Below are positions 18,140 to 26,074 of a stretch of 64,000 nucleotides of DNA, piece after piece. The notes under the pieces were generated by a model. That model was given only the letters and a program-made list of their open reading frames with translations. It was not told the DNA's origin and searched no databases. The position numbers and the translations under genes were made by a program. Positions within the stretch are counted from its first letter, which is position 1. Every line of letters starts with the position of its first letter. The stretch is from Sphingobacterium corticibacterium (lineage in GTDB: Bacteria > Bacteroidota > Bacteroidia > Sphingobacteriales > Sphingobacteriaceae): NCBI RefSeq assembly GCF_004208525.1, contig NZ_SGIT01000001.1, forward strand, positions 1,612,001-1,676,000, in the 5' to 3' direction.

Positions 18140-18988
18140 TTAGAAAGCGGTGGACAGCGTGTAACTTTTCCATTGTTCGATATCTTTATTTAGCAAATTC
18201 GCCTTATTTTTCGCCATGTCGTAGGCATCGGTGCCCAATAATAAATGAACCGGCGGTGTAGCTTCTTTGCTGATAGCGATCAATACATCTGCAGCTTTCT
18301 CCGGATCGTTCGGCTGATTGCCGCTGATACTATTCAGGTGTGTTTTTTCGGACTGACGAGCAGCTTCATACTCCTGAATAGGTGAAACTGGTGTTTTTAC
18401 AGAACCGTTCGACAGAAAATCCGTACGGAAATACCCCGGATAAACAACCGTCGCGCTCACCCCAAATGCTTTTACCTCTTCCGCTAATGCTTCAGTAAAA
18501 CCTGCAACCGCAAATTTGGTAGCACAGTAAATACCCCATCCAGCAAAACCTCCAAAAAGACCACCTACCGATGAAATATTGAAAATTGCACCTGATTTCT
18601 GCTGACGTAAATACGGCATTACATTTCTGATCACATTCAATGAGCCAAACACATTGACATCAAAATTTTCTCTTGCCTCGTCATCGCTCAGCTCTTCTAA
18701 TGTGCCTATCTGTCCGTAGCCCGCATTGTTTACGACCACATCAATTTTGCCGAAATGTGCGACACCTTTTTCGATAGCCTTCTTTACATCATGGTCATCC
18801 GTTACATTTACTTCTATTGGAAGAAAGATCTCCGATGTATCTCCAATCTCTTCGATAAGCGATGCAACGCGCCGTGATGTAGCGACAACCGCATAGTTGT
18901 TTTGTAAAAGTTTTTTCACCAATGTATGTCCCAGACCTTTTGAAGCTCCGGTAACCAACCATACTTTTCTTGTTTCCATTTTCTTCAT
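18140..18988 (-). CDS. Short-chain dehydrogenase/reductase (extended classical type)
   Basis: The 282-residue SDR has TGASKGLG near residue 14, VVNNAGYGQIG, the catalytic Ser in IFNISSVGG, and YCATK as the YxxxK pair, followed by VYPGYFRTDF. The longer C-terminus (SGNQPNDPEKAADVLIAI, PPVHLLLGTDAYDM) is typical of the SDR subgroup often labelled oxidoreductase DltE/YdfG-like. The substrate is unknown. The first ATG (MKKMETRK) is used; a second ATG lies three codons in. Confidence 0.9.
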   Translation of the reverse strand: MKKMETRKVWLVTGASKGLGHTLVKKLLQNNYAVVATSRRVASLIEEIGDTSEIFLPIEVNVTDDHDVKKAIEKGVAHFGKIDVVVNNAGYGQIGTLEELSDDEARENFDVNVFGSLNVIRNVMPYLRQQKSGAIFNISSVGGLFGGFAGWGIYCATKFAVAGFTEALAEEVKAFGVSATVVYPGYFRTDFLSNGSVKTPVSPIQEYEAARQSEKTHLNSISGNQPNDPEKAADVLIAISKEATPPVHLLLGTDAYDMAKNKANLLNKDIEQWKSYTLSTAF

Positions 18989-19039
18989 TTTATATTACGT
19001 TAAAACAATAGGACAAAGTTGGTTGTATCCAAACGGATG

Positions 19040-19081
19040 GACGTAGCTAAATCAATGATTGACGTAGTCAAATCGTGGATG
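19040..19081 (-). promoter_or_regulatory. 21-bp-spaced direct repeat upstream of SDR gene (probable AraC operator)
   Basis: GACGTAGCTAAATC at 19040 and GACGTAGTCAAATC at 19061 are exactly 21 bp apart, 52 bp upstream of the SDR start. The spacing is what AraC-family dimers use. The AraC gene downstream in the same unit is the likely binder, by inference. Confidence 0.5.
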
Positions 19082-19160
19082 TTGCGCGTTGTAGATTATT
19101 AATATCTGATTTCGTTCGTAGTATCTTAACGCTGGAAAGAGGCGGACAATAAGCCCTAAC

Positions 19161-19207
19161 GGGTATAATATTCAATAATAGTATTATTTTATACCCAAAG
19201 TGGTATA
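19161..19207 (+). promoter_or_regulatory. Operator-like inverted repeat before orphan hipB
   Basis: GGGTATAA (19161-19168) is mirrored by TTATACCC (19189-19196), and GGTATA recurs at 19202 and 19242 just before the start codon. HipB-type repressors bind TATCC/GGATA-like palindromes, so autoregulation is plausible. Confidence 0.5.
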
Positions 19208-19250
19208 AATTTAAAATTTTATCTATATTTATATCAGAAAAGGTATAGAT

Positions 19251-19454
19251 ATGGATTCATTAAGAATATTTGTGAAACAAAAGCGAAAGGAATTAAAGCT
19301 TACACAAGAAGATCTCGCATTAAATGCTGGTGTTGGTTTACGCTTTGTTCGTGATCTTGAACAAGGGAAGAAAACACTTCGATTAGATAAAGTAAATGAT
19401 GTATTAGCATTGTTCGGTACAGAAGTAGGTGTAATTGATAAAAATAGAGACTAA
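19251..19454 (+). CDS. HipB-like XRE transcriptional regulator, no HipA partner
   Basis: This 67-residue single-domain helix-turn-helix protein (KRKELKLTQEDLALNAGVGL, RFVRDLEQGKKT, LRLDKVNDVLALFG) matches the short y4mF/HipB-type repressors that pair with HipA kinases. The next gene is an unrelated AhpD-like protein, so the toxin is missing here. A complete HipBA pair is present at 58.2-59.8 kb. Several repeated GGTATA/TATACC sites precede it. Confidence 0.85.
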   Translation: MDSLRIFVKQKRKELKLTQEDLALNAGVGLRFVRDLEQGKKTLRLDKVNDVLALFGTEVGVIDKNRD

Positions 19455-19497
19455 CTTCGTAAGCATCATTAAATTTCAAACATAAAACCACGATTAT

Positions 19498-19932
19498 ATG
19501 GAAAACAGATTCGATATGCAGCAAGTGGAGCCGAATGGCTATAAAGCAATGTTTGCTTTAGAGAATTTTATACAAAATTCACAACTCTCCAAAACACATA
19601 TAGAACTGATCAAGATACGAGCGTCGCAGATCAACGGCTGTGCTTTTTGCATCGATATGCATACGAAGGACGCCTTAAAGCAGGGTGAAACGGCACAACG
19701 CATTTTTTTACTCAATGCATGGAAAGAGGCGACATTATTCACCAAAGAAGAAAGAGCAATCTTAGCCATCACCGAAGAAGTCACGCTGATCAGCCAGCAC
19801 GGATTAACGGATGCAACTTACGCAGCAGCTGAAAAACTGTTTGACCAGCAGTACATTGCGCAGATCATCATGGCTGTAGTCACGATCAACGCGTGGAATA
19901 GAATCGCCATCAGCACAAGGAAGACAGTGTAA
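19498..19932 (+). CDS. Carboxymuconolactone decarboxylase/AhpD-like protein
   Basis: The 144-residue all-helical protein has the redox motif CAFCIDMH (CxxCxxxH) at about residues 46-53 after IELIKIRASQING, typical of AhpD-like alkylhydroperoxidases. Further family motifs are the HTKDALKQGE helix and the C-terminal ITINAWNR-like segment. Such proteins use the CxxC pair for peroxide reduction or thiol redox chemistry in the cytoplasm. It follows the HipB-like gene by 43 bases. Confidence 0.85.
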   Translation: MENRFDMQQVEPNGYKAMFALENFIQNSQLSKTHIELIKIRASQINGCAFCIDMHTKDALKQGETAQRIFLLNAWKEATLFTKEERAILAITEEVTLISQHGLTDATYAAAEKLFDQQYIAQIIMAVVTINAWNRIAISTRKTV

Positions 19933-20121
19933 GAATTAAAGACCATGACCATGTCACCTTTACTATTTATTTAGTTTCATCTTGCAGGACGCTTTTCTGC
20001 AATAAGCACATTAGTAAGTATAAGTCAAGTTAGGCTTGCGCGTGTACCATGACGAAAAGCACAATCCCGCCATACCGGAAAATAAAAAACTCCAAAAACC
20101 GCGGACTCAATCTTTTTGTTT

Positions 20122-20757
20122 TCAATATATCCTTATATACTTGATTGCTCTTACTTTGTGTACCGTGTTTTTATCGTACCCCTGCCCACTGTATTTGGAG
20201 GTATTCGCAGAAGCCGCTACCCCCAACGAACTCGTCTCCATGGAACTCCAATACGGCGATAAACCATGTTCATCAGACTCCGCGAACCCAGTTGCGCCGA
20301 TCTTTGTCAAGTAATAGCCCAGTCGTAACATTTCACCTTCATACTCCAGCTCGGTTAGAAACATCTCGTTCATTTCTCCCGGCGAAGCAAAATACCAGCC
20401 TCCCGATCCATTCTTATTTTTATCGGCACACCATTTAAAAGCTGGGTACTTTTCTTTCCAGCCCTGGATAGCCTGTATAGCTTCCTGATTTTTCATTCCA
20501 TTGTCTAAATCATTTGCATTCGTTTTTACAGCCTCCAATGACCAAGGTAGCTCGGCCTCATCCAGCGAAACCGCCATAGCATACATGCCGCCACTAAGCG
20601 TTACCACTTTATAAACCAACGCCTCTTCTCCACGTTCCGAATACAGATCGCCTACCTTATAAAATTTAATTTCAGGGTCCTTTTCCTTCTTCTTGCAGCC
20701 AATAACCACCACAGCAAATAGACAAGCCAAACAGAGCTTTAGCAAATATTTTTTCAT
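20122..20757 (-). CDS. Lipoprotein with DUF1566/FISUMP-like C-terminal pattern
   Basis: I chose the ATG at 20757 (MKKYLLKLCLACLF) because it gives a proper lipoprotein signal with lipobox VVIGC followed by KKKEKDPE; the frame is open 15 codons further upstream. The C-terminal half contains FKWCADKNKNGSGGWYFASPGEM, LSPYWSS and a final VRAI strand, the pattern of DUF1566-like surface domains. It is probably surface exposed, with unknown function. Confidence 0.65.
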   Translation of the reverse strand: MKKYLLKLCLACLFAVVVIGCKKKEKDPEIKFYKVGDLYSERGEEALVYKVVTLSGGMYAMAVSLDEAELPWSLEAVKTNANDLDNGMKNQEAIQAIQGWKEKYPAFKWCADKNKNGSGGWYFASPGEMNEMFLTELEYEGEMLRLGYYLTKIGATGFAESDEHGLSPYWSSMETSSLGVAASANTSKYSGQGYDKNTVHKVRAIKYIRIY

Positions 20758-20878
20758 AATCTCATTAAATAGTTTAATGCAAAAACGGTTAGCGACCACC
20801 AACCGCTACAAATTTATGAAAATTTAGAAATCTTTCTGCACCCTCTGGTGATGGACCATGCAGTTGTTTATTTTCTTT

Positions 20879-21349
20879 TTAGAAAATCCGCTGGTTTTTA
20901 CGCCGACGGTTTTTGATGATCATGAATCGAATAATGCGGTAGCCGTATGTCACTTTCTTTTTTTGCGTCAGCATCGGCAATGCCATGGTACACATCAGTG
21001 ATACGCAGGCGAGCAAGCCTAAACTTCCGCCAAAACCGTCAAATCTCCGCGCGGCAAACCACAGCAGAAAAGCATATACACATGCCGAAAATGCGAGCGA
21101 GTACCGATTGATGTGCGTCGTGGAGGTGACCATCCCGATAAAGCTTCCGCCCACGATATACATCGGGATATTGGTTACGTAAAATGTCGGTAAGACATCT
21201 TGAAAAACATAAAAAAACAAACCTGTAGCCAAAGCCACCAAGGCCGAAGCACGAACTGGCCCTTGTTTCGCCTTGATATTCACGCCATAGGTCACAAACG
21301 TTCCGAACAAAGCCGCGAACGTGCATATCGTGTAACTGACTACCATCAT
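20879..21349 (-). CDS. Membrane protein, second of a paired set
   Basis: The 156-residue protein has about five hydrophobic helices. It overlaps the upstream membrane gene by 4 bases (ATGA), so the two are translationally coupled. It shares with that neighbour the motif G-SFIGM (YIVGGSFIGMVTST versus YCGAFIGMSS), suggesting the two are distant homologues forming a complex. No transporter family was recognised. The C-terminus is strongly basic and presumably cytoplasmic. Confidence 0.6.
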   Translation of the reverse strand: MMVVSYTICTFAALFGTFVTYGVNIKAKQGPVRASALVALATGLFFYVFQDVLPTFYVTNIPMYIVGGSFIGMVTSTTHINRYSLAFSACVYAFLLWFAARRFDGFGGSLGLLACVSLMCTMALPMLTQKKKVTYGYRIIRFMIIKNRRRKNQRIF

Positions 21350-21930
21350 TTCAATAACCAGTTTACCAGTAATACACTAAACAAAAAGCCGATAAAAGCT
21401 AATGTTCCCAATTTGCCTCCGACGCCCACCAGTACAGATCGCGTCAGCACATACATGGCGGCCGTAAACAGTCCCGCAAGCAGAATAATGACATAAATAC
21501 TCCCCACATGCAAAGAACTCATGCCGATGAAGGCTCCGCAATAAATCGGCGGCGGAATTTCTTTCAGATAACTGGATTTCCGATCCAGCAAATACAAATA
21601 GGAGCCAATGGTACCGACCACACCAAGCGAAAGCACAGGCCCCCAGCCTACAGCGTTGTTCAGCCAATAGGTGATCAATGCCGAAATAGGTATCCATACC
21701 ACCACTCCTACTTTTTCAAAATTCAACTTGGTATGGTGGAGGCTTTTTAGCTGGTATGCCCCGATCAACAAAAACAGCGTTAGGAGTAAGATCGCCGGAA
21801 TAGCAATTCCGCTGTTGCCTGACTCTTCAAACATACTTGCCAGTACGAAAAACTGTACAAAAAAGATCAAGAGAATAACGATAAATCTAAGAAGTTTCTT
21901 TTTTTTCATCCACCTTCGAAATGACGGCAA
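21346..21930 (-). CDS. Membrane protein, first of a paired set
   Basis: The 194-residue protein has a basic N-terminus and about six hydrophobic helices; the last third carries the EIPPPIYCGAFIGMSSLHVGS motif. It is coupled to the following gene by an ATGA overlap and is preceded within 12 bases by the barstar-like gene on the same strand, so the three may form an operon. Function is unknown. Confidence 0.6.
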   Translation of the reverse strand: MPSFRRWMKKKKLLRFIVILLIFFVQFFVLASMFEESGNSGIAIPAILLLTLFLLIGAYQLKSLHHTKLNFEKVGVVVWIPISALITYWLNNAVGWGPVLSLGVVGTIGSYLYLLDRKSSYLKEIPPPIYCGAFIGMSSLHVGSIYVIILLAGLFTAAMYVLTRSVLVGVGGKLGTLAFIGFLFSVLLVNWLLK

Positions 21931-21942
21931 ACTTACGAAATA

Positions 21943-22362
21943 TTATGATTTTTTCGTCAGGCTAACCCTATCGCGATGACTCTCGATAATTTCCATTACC
22001 ATTTCAAAATATGTCTGTCCCGTCCCTTCTTCCAATTGCTTCAGTTTTTCCTTAACAAAATCCTGATTGTACGCGCTACCTGCACCCGGTTTTGCCTCAT
22101 AATACGCCTTGGTGGCTTCTATGCCCAAAGCTCTTTCCGAAACCGCAATATCTTTCCAAACAATTTCCAACAGATCGTAATTCTTCCACTTGCCATATCC
22201 CCCATATAATACATCATCAAGTGCGTCCAAGCTTTCTCCCAATTGCCAATCTTCTTCCTGCATCAATTGTTCATTGATTTGTTTATAGAACGAAGGAATG
22301 GAGGTGATGGTAGACCCGTCCAGATAAATTGTCAATATCGTCTTATTGTTGTTAGTATTCAT
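21943..22362 (-). CDS. Barstar-family ribonuclease-inhibitor-like protein
   Basis: This 139-residue protein matches the barstar pattern: an N-terminal strand with Asp-Gly (IYLDGSTITSIPSFYKQINEQ), W-LGESLDALDDVLYGGYG and the LLEIVWKDIAVSERALG strand-helix. Barstar proteins block the active site of barnase-like nucleases. No barnase is visible in the window, so it may be an orphan immunity protein or have another role. The C-terminal 40 residues extend beyond the minimal barstar fold. Confidence 0.75.
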   Translation of the reverse strand: MNTNNNKTILTIYLDGSTITSIPSFYKQINEQLMQEEDWQLGESLDALDDVLYGGYGKWKNYDLLEIVWKDIAVSERALGIEATKAYYEAKPGAGSAYNQDFVKEKLKQLEEGTGQTYFEMVMEIIESHRDRVSLTKKS

Positions 22363-22427
22363 TTCTATCTACTTATCGATAAACTTACGAAATATTTTTA
22401 GGTCGATAGCTGAAATGGCAGAAATCG

Positions 22428-22671
22428 CCCTGTTCGGGTTTTTAACTTTCCGCCGAACGGGGGTAAAACTGCTAAAACACCTCCATTCATCCTTTAATCC
22501 CGAGGCCGAAACACACAAAAACCTACTGTTCGTAGATTTTTTTGGCCGTCTATAAAAATTTTACCAGCTTGCCGACAGGACTACTGAAAAACATTCATGG
22601 GTCTACAGGGCACTTTCACCCCCCCTAAAGGACCGTTTCACGATTTTTTTTGGTCGTTTATAAAAATTTTA
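22428..22671 (+). repeat. Intergenic region with hairpin and a duplicated 29-bp AT-rich motif
   Basis: The 348-base gap between the barstar and Crp-like genes contains a 10-bp hairpin (22428-22437 with 22453-22462). It also holds two near-identical copies of GATTTTTTTGGCCGT followed by CTATAAAAATTTTA, at 22535 and 22642. No protein or known RNA was seen. The repeats may be regulatory sites for the Crp-like gene. Confidence 0.4.
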
Positions 22672-22710
22672 GAAGATTACGCCTCGTTATGCGATTGAGA
22701 AATTGAAAAA

Positions 22711-23301
22711 ATGATTAAATCAGTTATTATGGAACAAACCAAAGTCTACCAAACGATGATGAACCTACTATCTAGACACACGCGCCCGGATGAGAAATTA
22801 GTGAGAGCTCTTCATCCATTAGTGAAGCAACGTGCCTACGAAGCCAAAGACATTTTTATTGCCAAGGGAGAAATTCCCAACCGCATCGCCTATATCTGCG
22901 AGGGCGCTGCCGTTGCCTATGAATATGGTGATGACAACCGCCGGCTTGTTTGGATGTGGAAAGAAGAAGAGCTAATGATGCACACACCCAGCGTGCTTAA
23001 ACCACACAGGAGTGATCTCGATATTATTTTTACAGCCAATAGTCAGGTCATGGAGATCAGCGTTAAAGAACTATATCAATTTCAACGGGAGAACCCGCAG
23101 TTTACACCATACCTCGGTCACTTCCTACAGACCGAGTTTTCAAAACTAACCGACCACATCTGTTGGTTGAAAACGACGGGTGGTAAAAGTCGAATCCAGG
23201 ATTTCCAGCAAGAGTATCGATTGCATAATATGCTTTTGCCAGACAAACAAAAAGCGCAGTACCTAAATATGAGCCTTCGCTGGTACCAAGCCAACAAATA
23301 A
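22711..23301 (+). CDS. Crp/Fnr-family cyclic-nucleotide-binding-like protein
   Basis: The 196-residue protein has a cNMP-binding-like beta-roll (AKDIFIAKGEIPNRIAYICEG, LVWMWKEEELMMHTPSV) and a dimerisation helix. The C-terminal segment (YRLHNMLLPDKQKAQYLNMSLRWYQ) has the position and spacing of the helix-turn-helix of the Bacteroidota Crp-like family but is weak. The canonical Arg of cAMP binding is not evident, so it probably does not bind cAMP. An alternative start lies six codons downstream (MEQTKVYQ). Confidence 0.75.
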   Translation: MIKSVIMEQTKVYQTMMNLLSRHTRPDEKLVRALHPLVKQRAYEAKDIFIAKGEIPNRIAYICEGAAVAYEYGDDNRRLVWMWKEEELMMHTPSVLKPHRSDLDIIFTANSQVMEISVKELYQFQRENPQFTPYLGHFLQTEFSKLTDHICWLKTTGGKSRIQDFQQEYRLHNMLLPDKQKAQYLNMSLRWYQANK

Positions 23302-23331
23302 GAAAAACGAGGATAAAACTCTATTTATCCC

Positions 23332-23394
23332 GAATTAATTCATGTAGTTTATGAATTAATTCAGTAAGTAGGCGAATTAATTCGGGCTCTTTAC
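23332..23394 (+). repeat. Three palindromic GAATTAATTC sites at exactly 21-nt spacing
   Basis: GAATTAATTC occurs at 23332, 23353 and 23374, each start exactly 21 nt after the previous one, with unrelated 11-nt spacers. The cluster lies 48 bp upstream of the MauE-like gene. Helical phasing and palindromic cores suggest a binding site for a dimeric regulator; this is inference. Confidence 0.6.
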
Positions 23395-23441
23395 GTAGTT
23401 CTGCATAATGACCACACGACATCGTGCTGTAATTTGGCAGC

Positions 23442-24071
23442 ATGAAGTTTATCACCAGGCATATTATCTTATACAGCATCCGGACATTCCTACTGGTTTT
23501 CTGGTTGTACGTTGCACTGGATAAATTATGGGAACTCCGTGCTTTCCGTGCCTCGTTGTTGCGCCAACCGTTTCCCGATTCCTGGGCGGATGTGCTTTAC
23601 TGGTTGTTGCCGGCCAGCGAGCTCGTTTTAAGCCTACTTTTCCTGCTTCCTGCAACCAAACGCTTCGGTCGTATCCTATCAACCCTCCCCTTTTTGCTTT
23701 CCGCTTTACTGATGCTAGCGTTCACGGTGTATATCGGCCTAGGTGTAGCGGGTTTCTATGCGCAACGTCCCTGCGGCTGTGCCTCGGTATTCAGTGGAAT
23801 AAGCTGGGAGTGGCATCTAGTTATTAATATCGTTTTGCTAGGTCTGTCTATCGTAGGGTACCATCTAGTAAGCAGCCATACCCCAACCGGTAGGAGTGGA
23901 TCAAAACATGAAGAACAGCAATCATCTTTTCACCCATTCATCCTGTTAATTTCAGTCCCACTCAACGATATATTAGTGGTCATAGGCAAAAGATTTCCGA
24001 GGAGATTCGCTGTATTCCCGGGTAGGCCGGTACGTTTAAACCTAAATTATACGTTCGTGGTGTGTCCGTAA
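23442..24071 (+). CDS. MauE/DoxX-like redox-associated membrane protein
   Basis: The 209-residue protein has four membrane helices in the first 150 residues. It also carries FWLYVALDKLWELRAFRASL, LLPASELVLSLLFLLPATKRFG and the Cys pair RPCGCASVF, all features of the MauE/DoxX group found beside TlpA-type thioredoxins in Bacteroidota. It probably passes electrons across the inner membrane. A TlpA-like gene lies at the other end of the adjacent SusCD cluster. The last 50 residues after the fourth helix look unconserved, so the frame may extend past an ancestral end. Confidence 0.75.
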   Translation: MKFITRHIILYSIRTFLLVFWLYVALDKLWELRAFRASLLRQPFPDSWADVLYWLLPASELVLSLLFLLPATKRFGRILSTLPFLLSALLMLAFTVYIGLGVAGFYAQRPCGCASVFSGISWEWHLVINIVLLGLSIVGYHLVSSHTPTGRSGSKHEEQQSSFHPFILLISVPLNDILVVIGKRFPRRFAVFPGRPVRLNLNYTFVVCP

Positions 24072-24079
24072 AAAATGCC

Positions 24080-24127
24080 ATCGAGGTTAAAAAGTGGCTG
24101 TACCGCCTCGCAAAAGCATAGGTACAG
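24080..24127 (+). other. Candidate H-type pseudoknot or interlocked stems
   Basis: CGAGG (24080-24084) pairs with CCTCG (24104-24108), while GGCTGTACC (24094-24102) pairs with GGTACAGCC (24119-24127). Each stem has one arm in the loop of the other, the topology of an H-type pseudoknot. It could alternatively be the 9-bp hairpin alone acting as a terminator of the MauE-like gene. Confidence 0.4.
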
Positions 24128-24219
24128 CCAACAACCAAATTAATATAGAGTTTTTTGAGGTAAACTTTTTTTGAGCAAAGCCCGATAAATGTATCGATCG
24201 GGTAAAAAAAGGCCACAAC

Positions 24220-24585
24220 ATGAATACTAAAGGATTCATCAAAAAAAATATTTTAGCCGCCTTAGCGATGATGTTTATTGCAGGTTTATCTTCTTTTAAG
24301 TTATGGGAGAAGTTAGATCCCGCGTTAAGCGGATGGTATGAAGTTGAAATTATTGATTCTTCTCATCCCAATCCAGAAACTCCCGAAAATCTACAATTGG
24401 GCATTAAAACCGGAGATACTCCACCAAATTCTGTAGATTGTTCACTAACAAATACAAGTGCCCCATGTCAAGTTTTCTTAGATATGGAGAATTTCAGTTC
24501 TTCTACACCTATTGAGGACTTAACATTAGAGGATGCTGAAGATGCCGGAGCAGAACCGGGAAATTTTGCTAGAAGCAGAAATTAA
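24220..24585 (+). CDS. Small secreted protein (DUF6520-like)
   Basis: The 121-residue protein has an N-terminal membrane/signal segment (NILAALAMMFIAGLSSF) and a short acidic exported part with two Cys (VDCSLTNTSAPCQVF). Small proteins of this kind accompany MauE, TlpA and SusCD genes in many Bacteroidota and are labelled DUF6520; the match is by pattern. It is followed by a strong bidirectional terminator shared with susD. Confidence 0.55.
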   Translation: MNTKGFIKKNILAALAMMFIAGLSSFKLWEKLDPALSGWYEVEIIDSSHPNPETPENLQLGIKTGDTPPNSVDCSLTNTSAPCQVFLDMENFSSSTPIEDLTLEDAEDAGAEPGNFARSRN

Positions 24586-24602
24586 TCCTGCAACCCAGAA
24601 TG

Positions 24603-24642
24603 ATTCCCCGAAATAGCAGATTTTCCAGTTATTTCGGGGAAT
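24603..24642. terminator. Bidirectional hairpin terminator
   Basis: ATTCCCCGAAATA (24603-24615) pairs perfectly with TATTTCGGGGAAT (24630-24642) over 13 bp, with a T-rich stretch on the right and A/T-rich flanks. It separates the convergent small-protein gene and the SusD gene. Confidence 0.85.
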
Positions 24643-24646
24643 TATT

Positions 24647-26044
24647 TTATCGCTTATTCTGTTCTATCCCGCTAAGTTCTATAACGACATCAGGTATTGG
24701 TAAGACATAACGAGGGCTATTGGGCGTCAATATATGCGTTTGAGCATCTATCTCTCTCGACAACGTCTTCTGAAAATCTTGTTCTTTATTTAATCTTCGT
24801 AAATCTTCCCATCTAACTCCACGGAATGCTAGCTCTCTCCTTCTCTCTTCAAAAAGCATTTCCAAAATAGCCTTCTTAACTAAATTTTCTGTATAAATCG
24901 GGATATTTCCTTCTTTGTAACGATGTGCTAATAGCTTATCGATCAAATTTAGCCCCGTTTGGATATTGTTTAGTCTCACTTCAGCTTCCGCCACCAAGAG
25001 TATCACCTCAGGCGTGGAAAGACCGCAAAAGTAGGCCCATGTCGCGGCATTTATATCCTTAAAATGTAAATTCCCAGCACTCCCTTCCATAAAATATAAA
25101 GCAGGGCGCAAGTCGTCCTCAGCGTACAGATGCAGCAATTCATCATTGATATGCATTCTCCTATCGTCCATAATGCTGATAAAATTTGTTATCGTATAAA
25201 AAATAATCTCAGGATTACTTTCCCCATGATCAAAACTAAAAGGGAATATTTCTTCCGCATCCAGCGTATTAAAGTCTACAAGACTATCCTGTTCTTCGAG
25301 CGACAGATAGCCGTAGCTGCGCGCTTCCTCGTATCGTCCCATTGTCATCATTACCTTGGATAGCATCGCTAGTGCAGCACCTTTTGAAGGACGCAATTTA
25401 ACAAGCGGTCGGCTTGATAGCAATTCCTTACTTTCTTCTAAATCTTGAATAATTAAACCATACAGATCGCGAAGAGAAGATCGTGGTAGCGTCAGCGTAA
25501 CATCAGGTTCTATCCGTAGGGGCAAACCTAAGTCAAAAACAGACGAAGATTCTTCATAAGGTTTACAGAACGCTTGCGCCAACACATAGTAGTTCCATGC
25601 CCGATGAAAATGAGCTATCCCTTTTACCTCATCGAATTCTGATTGTTCCTGTTGCTCAGGCGACATATTCGACAGTCCGTCCAAAACAAGATTGCAATAT
25701 AATATCCGTTCGTAGGCTTTATTCCAATCGACACCTTTCTCCCGCTCATATATATCCTCAGCCCACAAATAGGCATTCTTTTGCGGTAGACCGTTATATG
25801 CGGCAGGAAATCCCATCCAGATTTCTGACGTAATATAAAATTCTTCCCCTCCGATCAGCAGCATTTCGTTAGGCGCCCCATAATTCATCAAGATCATATT
25901 ATCCATCAACGCTTGAAAATCTGATATTTTAGATGGTGTCGTGAAGCTACGATCGGATTTCACTTCTAAAAAGTTCTTTCCACAAGACATGTTCAAAGAG
26001 ATGAAAAGAATCAACCATAAACATGACGGAGTTGACTTCCTCAT
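24647..26044 (-). CDS. RagB/SusD-family nutrient-binding lipoprotein
   Basis: The lipoprotein signal (LILFISLNMSC, then GKNFLEVKSDRSF) is followed by the SusD fold: the KISDFQALMDN segment, the TPR-type helix RAWNYYVLAQAFCKPY, and the C-terminal LLVAEAEVRLNN and FEERRRELAFRGVRWEDLRRL motifs typical of the family. I chose the ATG at 26044; the one at 26062 is also possible. It lies 30 bases after susC and works as the surface lid of that transporter. The ligand cannot be read. Confidence 0.93.
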   Translation of the reverse strand: MRKSTPSCLWLILFISLNMSCGKNFLEVKSDRSFTTPSKISDFQALMDNMILMNYGAPNEMLLIGGEEFYITSEIWMGFPAAYNGLPQKNAYLWAEDIYEREKGVDWNKAYERILYCNLVLDGLSNMSPEQQEQSEFDEVKGIAHFHRAWNYYVLAQAFCKPYEESSSVFDLGLPLRIEPDVTLTLPRSSLRDLYGLIIQDLEESKELLSSRPLVKLRPSKGAALAMLSKVMMTMGRYEEARSYGYLSLEEQDSLVDFNTLDAEEIFPFSFDHGESNPEIIFYTITNFISIMDDRRMHINDELLHLYAEDDLRPALYFMEGSAGNLHFKDINAATWAYFCGLSTPEVILLVAEAEVRLNNIQTGLNLIDKLLAHRYKEGNIPIYTENLVKKAILEMLFEERRRELAFRGVRWEDLRRLNKEQDFQKTLSREIDAQTHILTPNSPRYVLPIPDVVIELSGIEQNKR

Positions 26045-26074
26045 TAGTATACAATTTCTCATAACGAAAACCTA

